Of a DNA stretch of 64,000 nucleotides, positions 52,426-62,570 are shown piece by piece. The translations under genes were made by a program, and so were the position numbers. Source of the DNA: Trichostrongylus colubriformis (lineage: Eukaryota > Nematoda > Chromadorea > Rhabditida > Trichostrongylidae); assembly GCA_963978905.1 (NCBI GenBank), contig OZ022260.1, positions 38,996,259-39,060,258 on the forward strand. Direction: 5' to 3'. Every line of letters starts with the position of its first letter. Position 1 is the stretch's first letter. The notes below the pieces were generated by a model. The model made no database searches. It saw only the letters and a program-made list of their open reading frames with translations, and was not told where the DNA came from.

Positions 52426-52990
52426 GACGAACATCGTAGAGCACTAACAAATCCGTCCTCTTACCCAAACAGTAGTTTCTCCAAGCATCGCACAAGGGTT
52501 CATACCTACGAAGCGCCCCCCACACTGGCCATCAACGTGCTACACCGCTCAGTAGAAAGTCCCGTAGAAAGAAAAATACTAGAAGCCCTTGAAATAAAGC
52601 GGTTATCACCAGAAATAAACAGCAAGGAGGAACTACGTGACGTTTTGCATATCATTACTTGATCACAGTATACCATTTCTGGATACTGCATGATCATTCT
52701 CATATCATTCATTTCACCACAGTCATACAGGAGTTCCCACTATTTGAGGGTGCCATCGGGTGGGTTGGCTATTTCTCACTTCACAAGGTCTCCGGCAGGG
52801 TAGGTGGTCTCAAAGGTATTTGGAACAGTACCACGTAAGTCGGTAATATACACTGTATATTACATAAAAAACTGCCACATTTCAGGCCTGACGAAGGTGC
52901 TAAGCACCGAAATATTGCAAAATATCTTGGGAAACTTTTGAGACCTTACAGCCTTTTGAGTTTTTCGGAATAAATTTTTGGAGTCTCATC
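52426..52990 (+). mobile_element. Penelope-like element, 5'-truncated, with GIY-YIG C-terminus
   Basis: The open frame from 52426 to the stop at 52660-52662 encodes the C-terminal part of a GIY-YIG-type endonuclease as found in Penelope-like retroelements. It has an R-V-D-E-H helix, then INVLHRS, and the final ERKILEALEIKRLSPEINSK block carrying the conserved Glu and P-x-I/L-N. The RT and the GIY-YIG start are missing. The 3' untranslated part contains a hammerhead-like core (52885-52920) and the GAGTTTTTCGGAATAAATTT end. Confidence 0.65.
52885..52920 (+). ncRNA. Hammerhead-ribozyme-like motif (best copy)
   Basis: The core is CUGACGA, then GGUGC-UAA-GCACC (stem II), then GAAA. Here stem III also forms well: AUAUU pairs with AAUAU around a GCAA loop, followed by a C at the expected cleavage position (52926). 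Stem I is poor near the cleavage site, with UUUC/GAAA pairing only further out. Confidence 0.45.
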
Positions 52991-53218
52991 TTATTGTAAC
53001 ACATTCAGATAATCATGAGGCTTCGTGACAGCACAATACTAAGATACTTTTTATTTATTTTCCTCCCACACCCAGATTTCAACTCGCTTGCTTCAAGAAG
53101 TATCAAAGAGCACATCTACTGCGATGGTTATGAGCTCAGTAGTAAGATCATGTAGAATGTATTCAATTGCTATCCTTTCTCGACGAAAGACCAAATCTCT
53201 CAACATGACAAAATTGTG

Positions 53219-53868
53219 AATGTGTGAAAATATGAGACTCCAAAATATTTATTTCAAAAAAACTCAAAAGACTGTAAAAGTCCCAAAAGTTTTCCAAAGC
53301 AAGTTGCAATATCTTGGTGCGTAGCACCTTCCTCAGGCCTAAAAAGTGGCAGTAGTATTATTGTGTAATATGCAAGGAATATTACAAACTCACGTTGTGC
53401 TGTACAACTGCAAAGCGATAAAGCGGCTATCACCAGAAATAAATAGCAGGGATGAACTACATGACCTTTTGCATATCATTCCTTGATCACAGTATACCAT
53501 TTCTGGATGCTGCATGATCATTCTTATATCAAATTTCACCACAGTCATGGAGGCGTTCCCGCTATTTAAGGGTGCCATCGGGTGGGTTAGCGATTCTTCG
53601 CCGCACTAGGTCCTTGGCAGGGTAGCTTGACGCAGTTTTAGGCACAGCACAACGTGAGTTTGTAATATACCTTGCATATTACACAATAATACTACTGCCT
53701 CTTTTTAGGCCTGAGGAAGGTGCTACGCACCGAAATATTGCAACTTGTTTTGGAAAACTTTTGGGACTTTTACAATCTTTTGAGTTTTTTTGAAATAAAT
53801 ATTTTGGAGTCTCATATTTTCACACATTCAGATATTCATGAGGCTTCGCGACAGCACAATACTAAGAT
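53219..53868 (+). mobile_element. Penelope-like element fragment with inverted repeats and 14-bp TSD
   Basis: The element is flanked by ATGACAAAATTGTG at 53205-53218 and 53869-53882. The unoccupied site exists as the reverse complement at 59206-59219. Inverted arms of ~185 bp (53222-53400 against 53645-53826) surround the last ~28 codons of the Penelope-like protein (53401-53487, ending KRLSPEINS...LHDLLHIIP and a stop). Hammerhead-like cores lie at 53304-53338 (minus, GAAA degraded) and 53708-53743 (plus). Confidence 0.75.
53708..53743 (+). ncRNA. Hammerhead-ribozyme-like motif
   Basis: CUGAGGA, GGUGC-UAC-GCACC, GAAA, identical in core to 46733-46768. The mirror copy at 53304-53338 has lost the GAAA box (reads AAGA). 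Confidence 0.4.
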
Positions 53869-53882
53869 ATGACAAAATTGTG

Positions 53883-54047
53883 TTTTATTAGCAGCTAATT
53901 ATGCTTTGTTCCGCGTATAACCACCAAGAGTTCATTGCTGTTTGCTTAACGACCTGTGGGATGGAAATGACGAAACACTGTGTGTGCGCGATTGTAAGGC
54001 AAAAAGCGGTTCCACCGATCAGCCTTAATTCAGCTATTCTGTTACTG
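53883..54047 (+). promoter_or_regulatory. Conserved upstream region of ShKT gene copy 4
   Basis: Nearly identical to the reverse complement of 59039-59205. Landmarks are CCACCAAGAGTTCATTGCTG (53921), GACCTGTGGG (53950) and GCGATTGTAAGGCAAAAAGC before the TATA box. Confidence 0.45.
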
Positions 54048-54054
54048 TATAAAA
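54048..54054 (+). promoter_or_regulatory. TATA box, ShKT gene copy 4
   Basis: TATAAAA lies 48 bp upstream of the ATG at 54096. Confidence 0.6.
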
Positions 54055-54095
54055 GGGGGCAAAGCTCCGCAAGCTTCAGTCCAGCTGACGCAGAC

Positions 54096-54399
54096 ATGCT
54101 TTTCTATGTGCTCATTGCATTGATGATTCTTAATTCCTTCACTCAGGGGGCGCAGCAAAACAAGCAGGTGACGTCTACTAGATTGGTAGTCGTGTAAAAT
54201 TTTATGCAAATCTTGCTTTTGAAAACTCATTCTTGAATATTAACGAAAATCATTCCAGGAATGCAAGGACCTGCTTTTAAAAAGTGCCTGTGAAAAATAT
54301 GCCAGTTCCTGCAGTAAGAATGACAATGCAGGATTGAGGGCGAACATGTATTGCAAGGAAACATGTGGAGTTTGTAAGAACTCAAACAGCGAGAATTAA
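54096..54399 (+). CDS. Secreted ShKT-domain protein, two exons, intact
   Basis: Exon 1 is 54096-54167 (24 codons): a signal peptide with a Leu/Ile/Met core, then Gly-Ala-Gln-Gln. The intron is 54168-54258 (91 bp, GTGACG...TTCCAG, phase 0). Exon 2 is 54259-54399. The 70-residue product has a ShKT module with six cysteines (E-C-K-D opening, A-C, S-C-S, then M-Y-C, T-C and V-C) and the usual E-T-C-G-V-C close, plus a short Ser/Asn tail. PolyA signal AATAAA is at 54417-54422. The start is fixed by the TATA spacing and conservation among copies. It encodes the same protein as the inverted copy at 58685-58990. Secretion is inferred; the target and role are unknown. Confidence 0.8.
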
Positions 54400-54839
54400 A
54401 GTCTGAACTTCCAAAAAATAAACTTTAATAGTCACTTGTCTTCACGTTGCCGATTTTGTAAGTATTCGATTCAAGAAAGTGCACACATACACACATACAC
54501 CCATACACCAAACATAATAGCAAACAGATCATAAACAGTCTTCATTTCTATTAATAATCTTCATTTCCATAGCAATACAGTATCTTCAACGGTATTTTGT
54601 GGTCCATACCAAGTCGCAAACGTTGTACTCCTTCCTTCGGGCTCCGTGATGACGGTTATATTGTTCCTCCTTGCTATGATTACGGATGTTGTCACGTGTC
54701 GCAAAATGGCTTCAAAAGACTCAGTCTAATCCGGATTTCTCTTCCCAGAAAGATTTAGGGCGGCGATTATTCTCCTTGTGTGGACGAGCCATGGAGTTTG
54801 GTGGTACATCAGCAGAAATATTTGTAGTGCTTCAGCTAG

Positions 54840-55361
54840 TTATAAGTTTTTTCTTATCTCCTCGATGTTCCTCTCAGGACCTTTGGATGTGAATTTAGGT
54901 CCGTTATCTGTCACGAATGTCCGCGGGTTGCCGAACTGAGCGAAAGAACGGCGTAATTCTCTGATCGTACTGCATGTCGTTGTTGAAGACATTTCAACCG
55001 TTTCTCGCCATTTCCTGTGAGCGTCGACGACCACGAGATACATCTTTCCATCCACCGGTCCATCCGTGGCTTCTCTTCCACTGGCCATGAACAAATCCTA
55101 GCAGCTATGACAAGTTTTCACGCATCTCTCAATGTCGTGGTTGATGTTCATCCAGTGAACGTAGTTCCTGGCGAGCATCTTCGTACAACTCGTCCCTGGA
55201 TGTTCGTCGTCAAGTTCACTGAGTGCGGTATCCCGTAAAACTTCCAGGATCAAAATGCGAAATACGATAAGTAGGCACACGTTCTGTGTAGAGAGTGATT
55301 CTCTGAAAGAACTGAATCTTCCCGCAGCTTCAGATTTCTTTGGCCACTCTCCACTCCTCAC
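54840..55361 (-). pseudogene. Ty3/gypsy integrase, degenerate
   Basis: The upstream frame (55361-55098) ends with the zinc-binding C-x-x-C (CVKTCHSC), preceded by an H-x-x-H-like region. The next frame (55094-54840) has the core-domain Asp in VVVDAHRKW and the second Asp in FVTDNGPKF. The rest of the core is frameshifted, and a C-terminal (Y)NVCDLVW-like motif sits near 54615-54640. Confidence 0.75.
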
Positions 55362-55391
55362 GAAATCCAGACATTTTGCAGAACTGAATAC

Positions 55392-56000
55392 CTAGATGTT
55401 TCTTCCGCTATCTTTTCGTATCGACTGACAATTTTGATATTGCATTGATGAATGTGGCGCACGAATCTTCTTCGATGGTGGCAATGACGATAACTTCTTC
55501 GATTTTTGGTTCATCCGCCATGAGGCGGGATAGGGTGTCTGCTTTTCCGAAGCTGGAAGTATTTTAGTATTCAATAGTTAAGTGGTAATTTTCACAATGA
55601 GAGCCCAGCGTTGGATTCTATAAGCTGTATGAATGAGTACTCCTTTCTTGCTTTCGAAAATTGCTAGAAAAGATCAGTGAGCAGCTTAGAATGGCGTCCG
55701 TAGATATAACGGTGAAAATCCCTCAAGGCGAACGTAATGACGAAAGCCTCCTACTCTACTTGACCGTAGTCAATTTCGGCAGCTCATAGAGAACGCAGAC
55801 GTCATGAATTGCTTTCTCCATTCCATCCAAAAAAGCGGTGGCTAACCACTGTTTCTATCCCATACTCCGATCGGTCGGCCGCGACCACGATTTTCTTTGT
55901 GGATCGTGGTGTGTGGGATCGTGGTGAGTGAGCAGGAGAACCGAGACGAGCACATCCTTGGCGCATTGAGATGCGTCTTGACACTCGGCAGACCACTTGA
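55392..56000 (-). pseudogene. Ty3/gypsy RNase H and connection, degenerate
   Basis: A VVAADRSEYGIETVVSHRF stretch near 55910-55850 corresponds to the start of the RNase H domain with its first catalytic Asp. A DTLSRLMADEP-like segment follows in split frames near 55540-55490, the usual linker before integrase. Confidence 0.6.
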
Positions 56001-56043
56001 CCGGGACGTTCTTTTCCAACAGATCATCCAACAGTGCACGCAG

Positions 56044-56651
56044 TTATCGTGTCTCACTGATGACGTGCCCGTAATAGTTGAGCATCCCCAGAAACGATCG
56101 CATTTGGCCGATGTCCGTGCGGTGTGGCGTCTGGCGAATTACCTCGATCTTAGCGGGACTGGGTTGATGTCCGCTTATATTTCTATGGTATTGGAGTGAA
56201 GGCATCAGGAAATTGCATTTTTCGATCAGGACACGGAAGCCATAATTGGATATTCGTTTGAACAAAGCTTCTACATTAGCGACATGCTCCTCCATATCGC
56301 GGCCAGTGGCAATAACATCATCGAGATATGCAGCGCAGCCCGTGAGTCCGCAAATTATGGAATCGACGATTTGCTGGAAGAGCCGAGCGCAGACTTGACA
56401 CCAAATGGATGGCGATTGTAGCGTAAGAGTTCTCTGTGTGTATTGATGGTTAATAGCTTCTTTGCATCGTCGTCCACTTCGACTTGTAGATAAGAATCCG
56501 CGAGGTCCATCCGCCGGAATGTTGTGCCGCAATGGAGTTTTGCGAAAACGTCGTCCGGGGTTGCTAGAGGGTGTAGATGCAACATGAGGGCATCGTTCAA
56601 GCCTGCTGAAAAATCAGCGCAGAGTCGTAATTTTCCGTTTGCTTTCTTCAT
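56044..56651 (-). pseudogene. Ty3/gypsy reverse transcriptase, frameshifted
   Basis: The N-terminal frame (56651-56355) shows KLRLCADFSAGLN and FRRMDLADSYLQVEV, the first containing the palm aspartates. The following frame (56532-56044) has AYLDDVIATG, with the Y-L-D-D catalytic box at 56317-56328, and RSFLGMLNYYG at the end. One frameshift near 56380 separates them. Confidence 0.85.
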
Positions 56652-57200
56652 GACAACGATCGACGCTGCCCAAGGTAGTCAACTGGTGAAAGTAAATGTT
56701 TCGCGAGTAGCCGGTCGATCTCTTCATCTAGAGTGGTGACGTATGTGTATGGCACAGGGCGCTTCTTCTTGAAGTTGAGCATCTGGCTTCAGTTGAAGGG
56801 GAGTTGAAGAGCTGGGGGGTTTCGTCTTAGTGCATCGTCCGAGTCCTGTCTTGAATATGTCAGCGTAGTTGGCTTTCTGTCAGCGACTATTTCTTCTCGG
56901 CGGGCATCTGCAAGATTCGCAACGATGGTTACGCCACTGATGTATCTTTGCATTGGGTACACAACTCAGTAATCCTGTCGATCCGTTCCCAGCCGGAGGT
57001 GTCGAGGTTGTCGGTGACGTAACAGCAACAACACAAACAACAATCTCCTCTACCTCGATGTTGTTTTCTCTCTTAGCTCCTCAGCACAGAATCAACCATT
57101 ATATATCCATGCATTGGGATTCTTGTTCCATTCGCGGCTTAACCATTGTTCCATTTATTTTTTTACTGCAGTTTTCTAATTGCAGTTCACCGAGTATTTC

Positions 57201-57398
57201 CTAGTTCGATTTGGAGATCAGCGTTATCATTGCGCCGGTATCGGGTAAGATATTCAAGGGATGACCATCTACTTCAATTTCCAGATGTGGTCGGGTGTGT
57301 CTGCGTAAAGCAGCCTCGATGCCTTTGATCTGGTAGCTTTTTGTGCCGTAACGTCTGGTATGCGGCGTGGCGGTGATGGGCAAATTTGGAAAGGTCAC
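57201..57398 (-). pseudogene. Ty3/gypsy aspartic protease fragment
   Basis: LEIEVDGHPLNILPDTGAMI is a retropepsin active-site context, with D-T-G at 57234-57242. The upstream coding region is not recognisable. Confidence 0.7.
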
Positions 57399-57494
57399 GC
57401 GAATCAGTTACGTTTAAACGCTGGAAATTGTTCACATGAGCTGGACTTAACGCCAGAGCTCGCTGATCTTCCGTTTTTACCCAGCTTAAGGTAA

Positions 57495-57851
57495 ATGCGT
57501 ATATCGGATTATTCAACGACAAAACAAGCTATGGCTGATAACACACCTAAACCTGCGTCAGTTACAACCCTTCGAAGCAACGGCATCACCGACAGGAGAA
57601 GCTACAGGAGAACGCCCGCTCAGACTACGACGCGCACCAGAGCGATTGATGTTCGGCCCCAAAAAGAAGACGTACGCTTAAAGCGTTCATCTTGATGGAG
57701 AGGTGTCTTGGAAATGAATATTATTTACAGAAATGAAGGCTGTTTATGATTTGTTCGCTATGATGTTTGTCGAGGTGTATATAAACACCTCGACTGAGTG
57801 AGTTTCAGTTGATTTCTGCAACAAAGTCTTCATGAAGTTCTGGTCGTAACA
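57495..57851 (+). mobile_element. 3' end of a second gypsy copy in opposite orientation, with LTR
   Basis: A plus-strand frame (to the stop at 57693-57695) has an Arg/Thr-rich polymerase C-terminus-like tail (RRSYRRTPAQTTTR). A purine-rich GATGGAGAGG and a putative LTR starting TGTCTTGGAAATG at 57703 follow. The LTR contains TATATAAAC at 57778-57786 and may end near AACA at 57851. Its first ~62 bp match the reverse complement of 54510-54571, so the two LTR pieces are inverted relative to each other. Confidence 0.55.
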
Positions 57852-57854
57852 AGG

Positions 57855-58300
57855 ACCTTTATCGCGACTTTATTGGCATTGCATAAGTAAGTAGGCATTC
57901 AGAAGAGAGGCTGGACGAATAAAGATTGGTAGGAGCGAGAGTGAGAGAGGTTGTAGACACCAACAGAAGCTCACTTGTCAGATCGAGGAAGGGGACTCTC
58001 CCTGTGGGCGAGCACTATTTAGTGAAACCGAAAGTGCGAAGGTTTGCCATGTACTCAAGAGCTACAGAAACGACACAATTCCTGCAAGTATGGATCGGCC
58101 TCCAGCACCTGTATTACGCAATGGCCCACTTTCAGTGGACTATGACATCGAATATGAATGAGAGTAAAAAAAAATATGGGCAGCAAAAATAGCCCAAAGA
58201 TTTTACCAGTAGGAAGACCACTGTTTTTTCTAATAAGAATCTACTCTTAACCCCATGTCCCACTCTCCATTAACCTCGGCATTTTGAATACGATCAGTAA
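57855..58300. repeat. Repeat G fragment
   Basis: The block from GCATAAGTAAGTAGGCATTC to GGCGAGCACTATTTAG (57880-58025) matches 39180-39330 and 39690-39785. The remainder shows no gene. Confidence 0.5.
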
Positions 58301-58684
58301 CGCTTGTGCCAAATTTCAATAATGAGGACAACGTTAGCAGGGCGATACAGGTGATATTGTTGAAATTTGAATGGTACCACCAAGCAAGGAGTCGTTTCTA
58401 ATAGGATGCAGTACTCGCACGAGAACAGTAAGCTGGAAACCTAGTATATGCCTTACCTGGAGCTTTTCGTTCGCTCAGACCCTCTAGTTTCAGTAATGAG
58501 CGCGATAGCGCTCACAATTTCTTGCAAAGTCTGCTTTATTCCTCCAAAATTTACTATAGAAATTTAAACTTATTGTTTTTTCGACCCTATCAAATGAGAA
58601 TGCACATTCTTGAATTAAATACTTACGAAATCGGCAACGTGAAGACAGCTGACTATCAAAGTTTATTTTTTGGAAGTTCAGACT

Positions 58685-58990
58685 TTAATTCTCGCTGTTT
58701 GAGTTCTTACAAACTCCACATGTTTCCTTGCAATACATGTTCGCCCTCAATCCTGCATTGTCATTCTTACTGCAGGAACTGGCATATTTTTCACAGGCAC
58801 TTTTTAAAAGCAGGTCCTTGCATTCCTGAAATGATTTTCGTTGTCATTCAAAAATAAGTTCTCAAAAGCAAGATTTCGCCTAAAATTTTACCGCGATTAC
58901 CATTTTAGTAGACGTCACCTGCTTGTTTTGCTGCGCCCCCTGAGTGAAGGAATTAAGAATCATCAATGCAATGAGCACGTAGAAAAGCAT
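58685..58990 (-). CDS. Secreted ShKT-domain protein, two exons, intact (inverted copy)
   Basis: On the minus strand, exon 1 is 58990-58919, the intron 58918-58826 (93 bp, GTGACG...TTTCAG) and exon 2 58825-58685. The predicted protein is identical to that of 54096-54399: signal peptide plus a six-cysteine ShKT module, 70 residues. The intron and promoter differ by small substitutions, so the protein has been kept while the flanks drifted, or the duplication is recent. TATA box (reverse of 59032-59038) and AATAAA (reverse of 58662-58667) are both present. Confidence 0.8.
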
Positions 58991-59031
58991 GTCTGCGTCA
59001 GCTGGACTGAAGCTTGCGGAGCTTTGCCCCC

Positions 59032-59038
59032 TTTTATA
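59032..59038 (-). promoter_or_regulatory. TATA box, ShKT gene copy 5
   Basis: TTTTATA on the plus strand is TATAAAA on the minus strand, with the same distance to the ATG as in copy 4. Confidence 0.6.
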
Positions 59039-59217
59039 CAGTAACAGAATAGTTGAATTAAGGCTCATCAGTGGAACCGTTTTTTTGCCTAACAATCGCG
59101 CACTCACAGTGTTTCGTCATTTCCATCTCCACAGGTCGTTAAGCAAACGGCAATGCACTCTTGGTGGTCATACGCGGAACAAAGCATAATTAGCTGCTAA
59201 TAAAACACAATTTTGTC

Positions 59218-60180
59218 ATGTTGAGAGATTTGGTCTTTCGTCGAGAGAAGATAGCAATTGAATACATTCTACATGATCTTACTACTGAGCCCAAAACCCT
59301 CATAGTAGATGTGCTCTTCGATACTTCTTGAAGCAATCGAGTTGAAATCTGGGTGTGGGAAGAAAATAAGTAAAAAGTAATTGTACATTAAAATAATTAT
59401 ACAAGAGCTTCATATTTGGATGTCTCTGGGATAACAGGGAATTTGTGTCACTTGGCTCTTTTTATAAAATTTGACGAGATGCGCTAAAAGGTCTGAAGTT
59501 TCACAGTAATTTCGCTTTTCATAGCCAGAAACAGCCCATCATGCCGATATCTTGATGGTGGATCTGTGCGGTGTTGACCTTTGTGCCTTCCCCTTGAAAT
59601 ACCCCTTAACTCGTTTTCTAGTGTATAGTGCTTTCGTCACAAGGAGACAAGACATCGTGAAGAGGTCTTGTAGGACTTCGATACGCTTGGGTCACTATCT
59701 GTATTTCTTAACAGCCGGTTTCCTCAATCAAAATGATCATCAAAGCTGTCGAACCATTCAGAAAGAGGTAAGTATAGTCCATTTCGAAAAAAACTGATCG
59801 GGCGTGTCCCACGGACTTGGGTGAATGGCGAGAGTGAAGGTACGTGGCGAGAGTGAGAGTGTGTGGCGGGGTGAGAGAATTGAAAGAGTTTGATACACGT
59901 TCACACATTCCGTGTAGGACACGCCCAATCAATTATTTCTAATGTAGGACACGCCCAATCAATTATTCTGAAATGGACTGTAATACAAATTTCTTATTAT
60001 CCCAGAAACATTAGAAATTGAAAGTTTTGTGTAATTATTCTAATATTTTAATTTATTCTTCTTCTCACACCCAGGTTTGAACTCGATTGCTTCTATAAGT
60101 ATCGAAGTGCACATCTGCTGTGATGGTTTGGGGATCAGTAGTCAGACCATGTATAATGTATACAATTGCTACCTTTCCTT
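59218..60180. repeat. Duplicated ShKT-flank segment (matches 46870-47640)
   Basis: Co-linear with 46870-47640, except for a 206-bp insertion at 59775-59980. From about 60060 it becomes the plus-strand upstream region of another ShKT copy. Confidence 0.6.
59775..59980. mobile_element. 206-bp MITE with TA duplication
   Basis: The ends AGTCCATTTC and GAAATGGACT are flanked by TA (59773-59774 and 59981-59982). Subterminal GGGCGTGTCC / GGACACGCCC is also inverted. The right side has the unit GTAGGACACGCCCAATCAAT twice in tandem. The paralogue near 47410 (GGTAAGTAACAG) is unoccupied. Confidence 0.7.
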
Positions 60181-60490
60181 GACGAAAGACCAATTCGCAC
60201 TACTTCTGCACCGGAGTACAGATGTATCTGTCATTCAGCTCCCAACATAATGAAATTGTCTTCATGGCAGATTGTGCTTTCTTCCGTGTGTGACCACCAG
60301 GAGTTCATTGTTGTATGTAACTACCTGTGGGTTTGTAAATGTCGAAACGATGTATGTGCTCGATTGTAAAGCAACACGAACCGTTTTTCTGATCAGCCTC
60401 TATTCACCTATTTTGTTACCGTATGAGAGAGATTCGAGCTCGGAAAGCTCCACTCCGGCAAATGTCGCACAGATGGCGCTTTTATAGTAT
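60180..60490 (+). pseudogene. Truncated ShKT gene: upstream region and damaged exon 1 start
   Basis: The upstream landmarks are recognisable (GTGACCACCAGGAGTTCATT at 60291, a CTACCTGTGGG block at 60321). The TATA is lost (TATGAGA at 60421), and the start region reads CACAGATGGCGCTTTTATAG, with a frameshift and stop. Exon 2 is absent. Confidence 0.6.
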
Positions 60491-62500
60491 TGCAGCTCCC
60501 ACCGTGGTCAGACAGTTCGAAACACGGCCATTAGGCTGTGCTTCTACCGAGGCGTGTTTGTCAGTTCCTGGAGCGTGCAGAGCAGCTCTGCGTCGCCCAC
60601 CCACAACGAGACTCTTGGCAATGACGGTGGTAACGGTGGCCACATCGCGGTAAATGATTTGTGTGATAGTATGAGATAAGAAGGAGTTTCCAGTGATTAA
60701 GTAGACGTCGACACGAGGGAACAGGTCATTTCCCAGAGATCCTTAGGATACCATCCAGCGAGAACTGATTCAAATCCTCGGTTTTACGCGGTTATCTCGT
60801 GCAAGGCCAGATGTCAGAAGGTTTCATTTTTGCCTTTCCGAGGACTTCTTTCGAATTTTTATGGTGAGCTGATGTTGTTGTCCACAATCTCTCTCTGGTG
60901 TTGTTGTCCACTACCTCTCCCACTCTCACTCCCACTCATCTTTATTCGTCTCTCTCTCTTTTGAATGCCGACTTATTTTGTCGTCCTGGTGCTGTCTCCT
61001 ACAACTTGACTTCCCGATTCAAATAACGAACTCGACGTGAATATGTGTAAAGGCGCTTCACGTGGCTTTTCCTATACGGAAGTATTGGAGGCAAACTTCG
61101 AAAGGCTTTCATGACCCGCTCTCAACCCTACTGTCCTTTCACATCTCCTCAATCTTTAATCCAATCTCCCCTTTACAAGCCCTAAACTATCTTCTCCATT
61201 CACGACTTGATTTATTTGTGTTTACGACATATTCGACGTCGCACTGAATCTTCATTCAGCAGACAACCGCCACAACCCTCGACGGGTCTGAAGCGTCACA
61301 GACTGTCAACCCTCCAATGCAGTGTAATCGGTGTTTTGTTGACTTGCTGGCTTCTGCAGAACACCACCGATTATACGTGACCCTCTACTGCGGGCTGTTG
61401 TGCCATGCATGTGTGTCTGCCTCTGATTGGCTGGAAATGCGTCTGTTATTGAGCGACTAAGGATTACCAAGTATCCGAGCTCTCCCGCTCGTTTTCGTGT
61501 TCCATATAGGCAGTTCTACCGAATTTTAACTTGGCTGGTTTCCAGGCCACTAACCAAATTTTTCCAAATAATAGTCCTTCAGGCTCTTGCTAAACCGTAT
61601 TTGAGCAGCATTACAAGTAGATACTGGAATATGTGGGGGCCGATTCTCTCGTTACCCAGGATGGAAAGTCGCTCAGGTAGAAGGAGCATGCGACGCCGCA
61701 CTCTTCACGGCCGAGTCGGCTGAAACGGGATGTGAATCTCAAAGGGACACGAGTCGATAGCGTCTAGCGAACTAGTCCTTACTTTCTCATAACATTGTAT
61801 GCTACTGTTCTCAATGCTATCATTTGTCGCTATAGGTTTGAGATGATTATGGCTCCAGGGAGTTGGTTCACTTGGCTTACTGGGGAATCTCGGACTTTTC
61901 TTTCAATCAACCATGACTCCCAGTGGCACCTAGAAATAGAGCACACGTTTCATTGTGCTTGTACACAGTTACGTTACTTTTTCTACGTCTTTATTTAAAT
62001 AATTGCGTCTCTTTCATTTCTTTTTATTGTCTTCACATGGATGGGATTTTTTGCGTCGTGTTCATTTTTTGAGTTTTCAGGTACGCCACGTTCTTCATGT
62101 GATTTTTTATCTGCAACTAATTGACTGCGGCGAACAGTTAAGTTTTTCTCATTACGGTAACGCTCATCAGTATTGTTCCTGAGCGCTAAGGTGAGAATAC
62201 AAGTCATTTATCAATTACTCTTCCTCTGTCGGTCATTTTTCAGAGTAACCGCCGATCAACATGCATAAAATCAGCTGTGATTCTCCATATCTTCTTTCAC
62301 GATTGCTAAGATGCACAAGCAATTGCACTGCATTAATTAAAAGGGTGAATTTTTCTCATCTCACTCTGCAGTGATATCAGACGTTTGGACTTATCGAAAA
62401 TCCAGTCGTTGCCGCTTATTTATAAAAGGGCGCGCAAATTGGGTGTAATGGCAGTCGAATTCCAACATACGTGACGATTGGCAGAGAGGAATCTGATTCA
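60490..62500. other. No gene seen; inverted repeat G at 60860-61560
   Basis: The segment 60860-61560 is the reverse complement of 38520-39300 with many differences. From 61570 to 62500 the sequence is AT-rich, and I see no recognisable coding domain. Confidence 0.4.
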
Positions 62501-62570
62501 ACTTCTTTTGAAATTTTTGATTCTGATAGCTGCTGGTTATCGCCGCCGCTCGCTATGTGAAAGTTACTAG

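Larger units (their letters stand above)
54480..57490 (-). mobile_element. Ty3/gypsy-type LTR retrotransposon remnant
   Basis: The minus-strand order is protease, reverse transcriptase, RNase H, integrase, the Ty3/gypsy arrangement. The 3' end is at the left, where integrase C-terminal sequence (about 54600-54720) runs directly into an LTR-like segment (54510-54571). The internal part is only ~3 kb and lacks a recognisable gag, so it is shortened as well as frameshifted. Confidence 0.8.
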
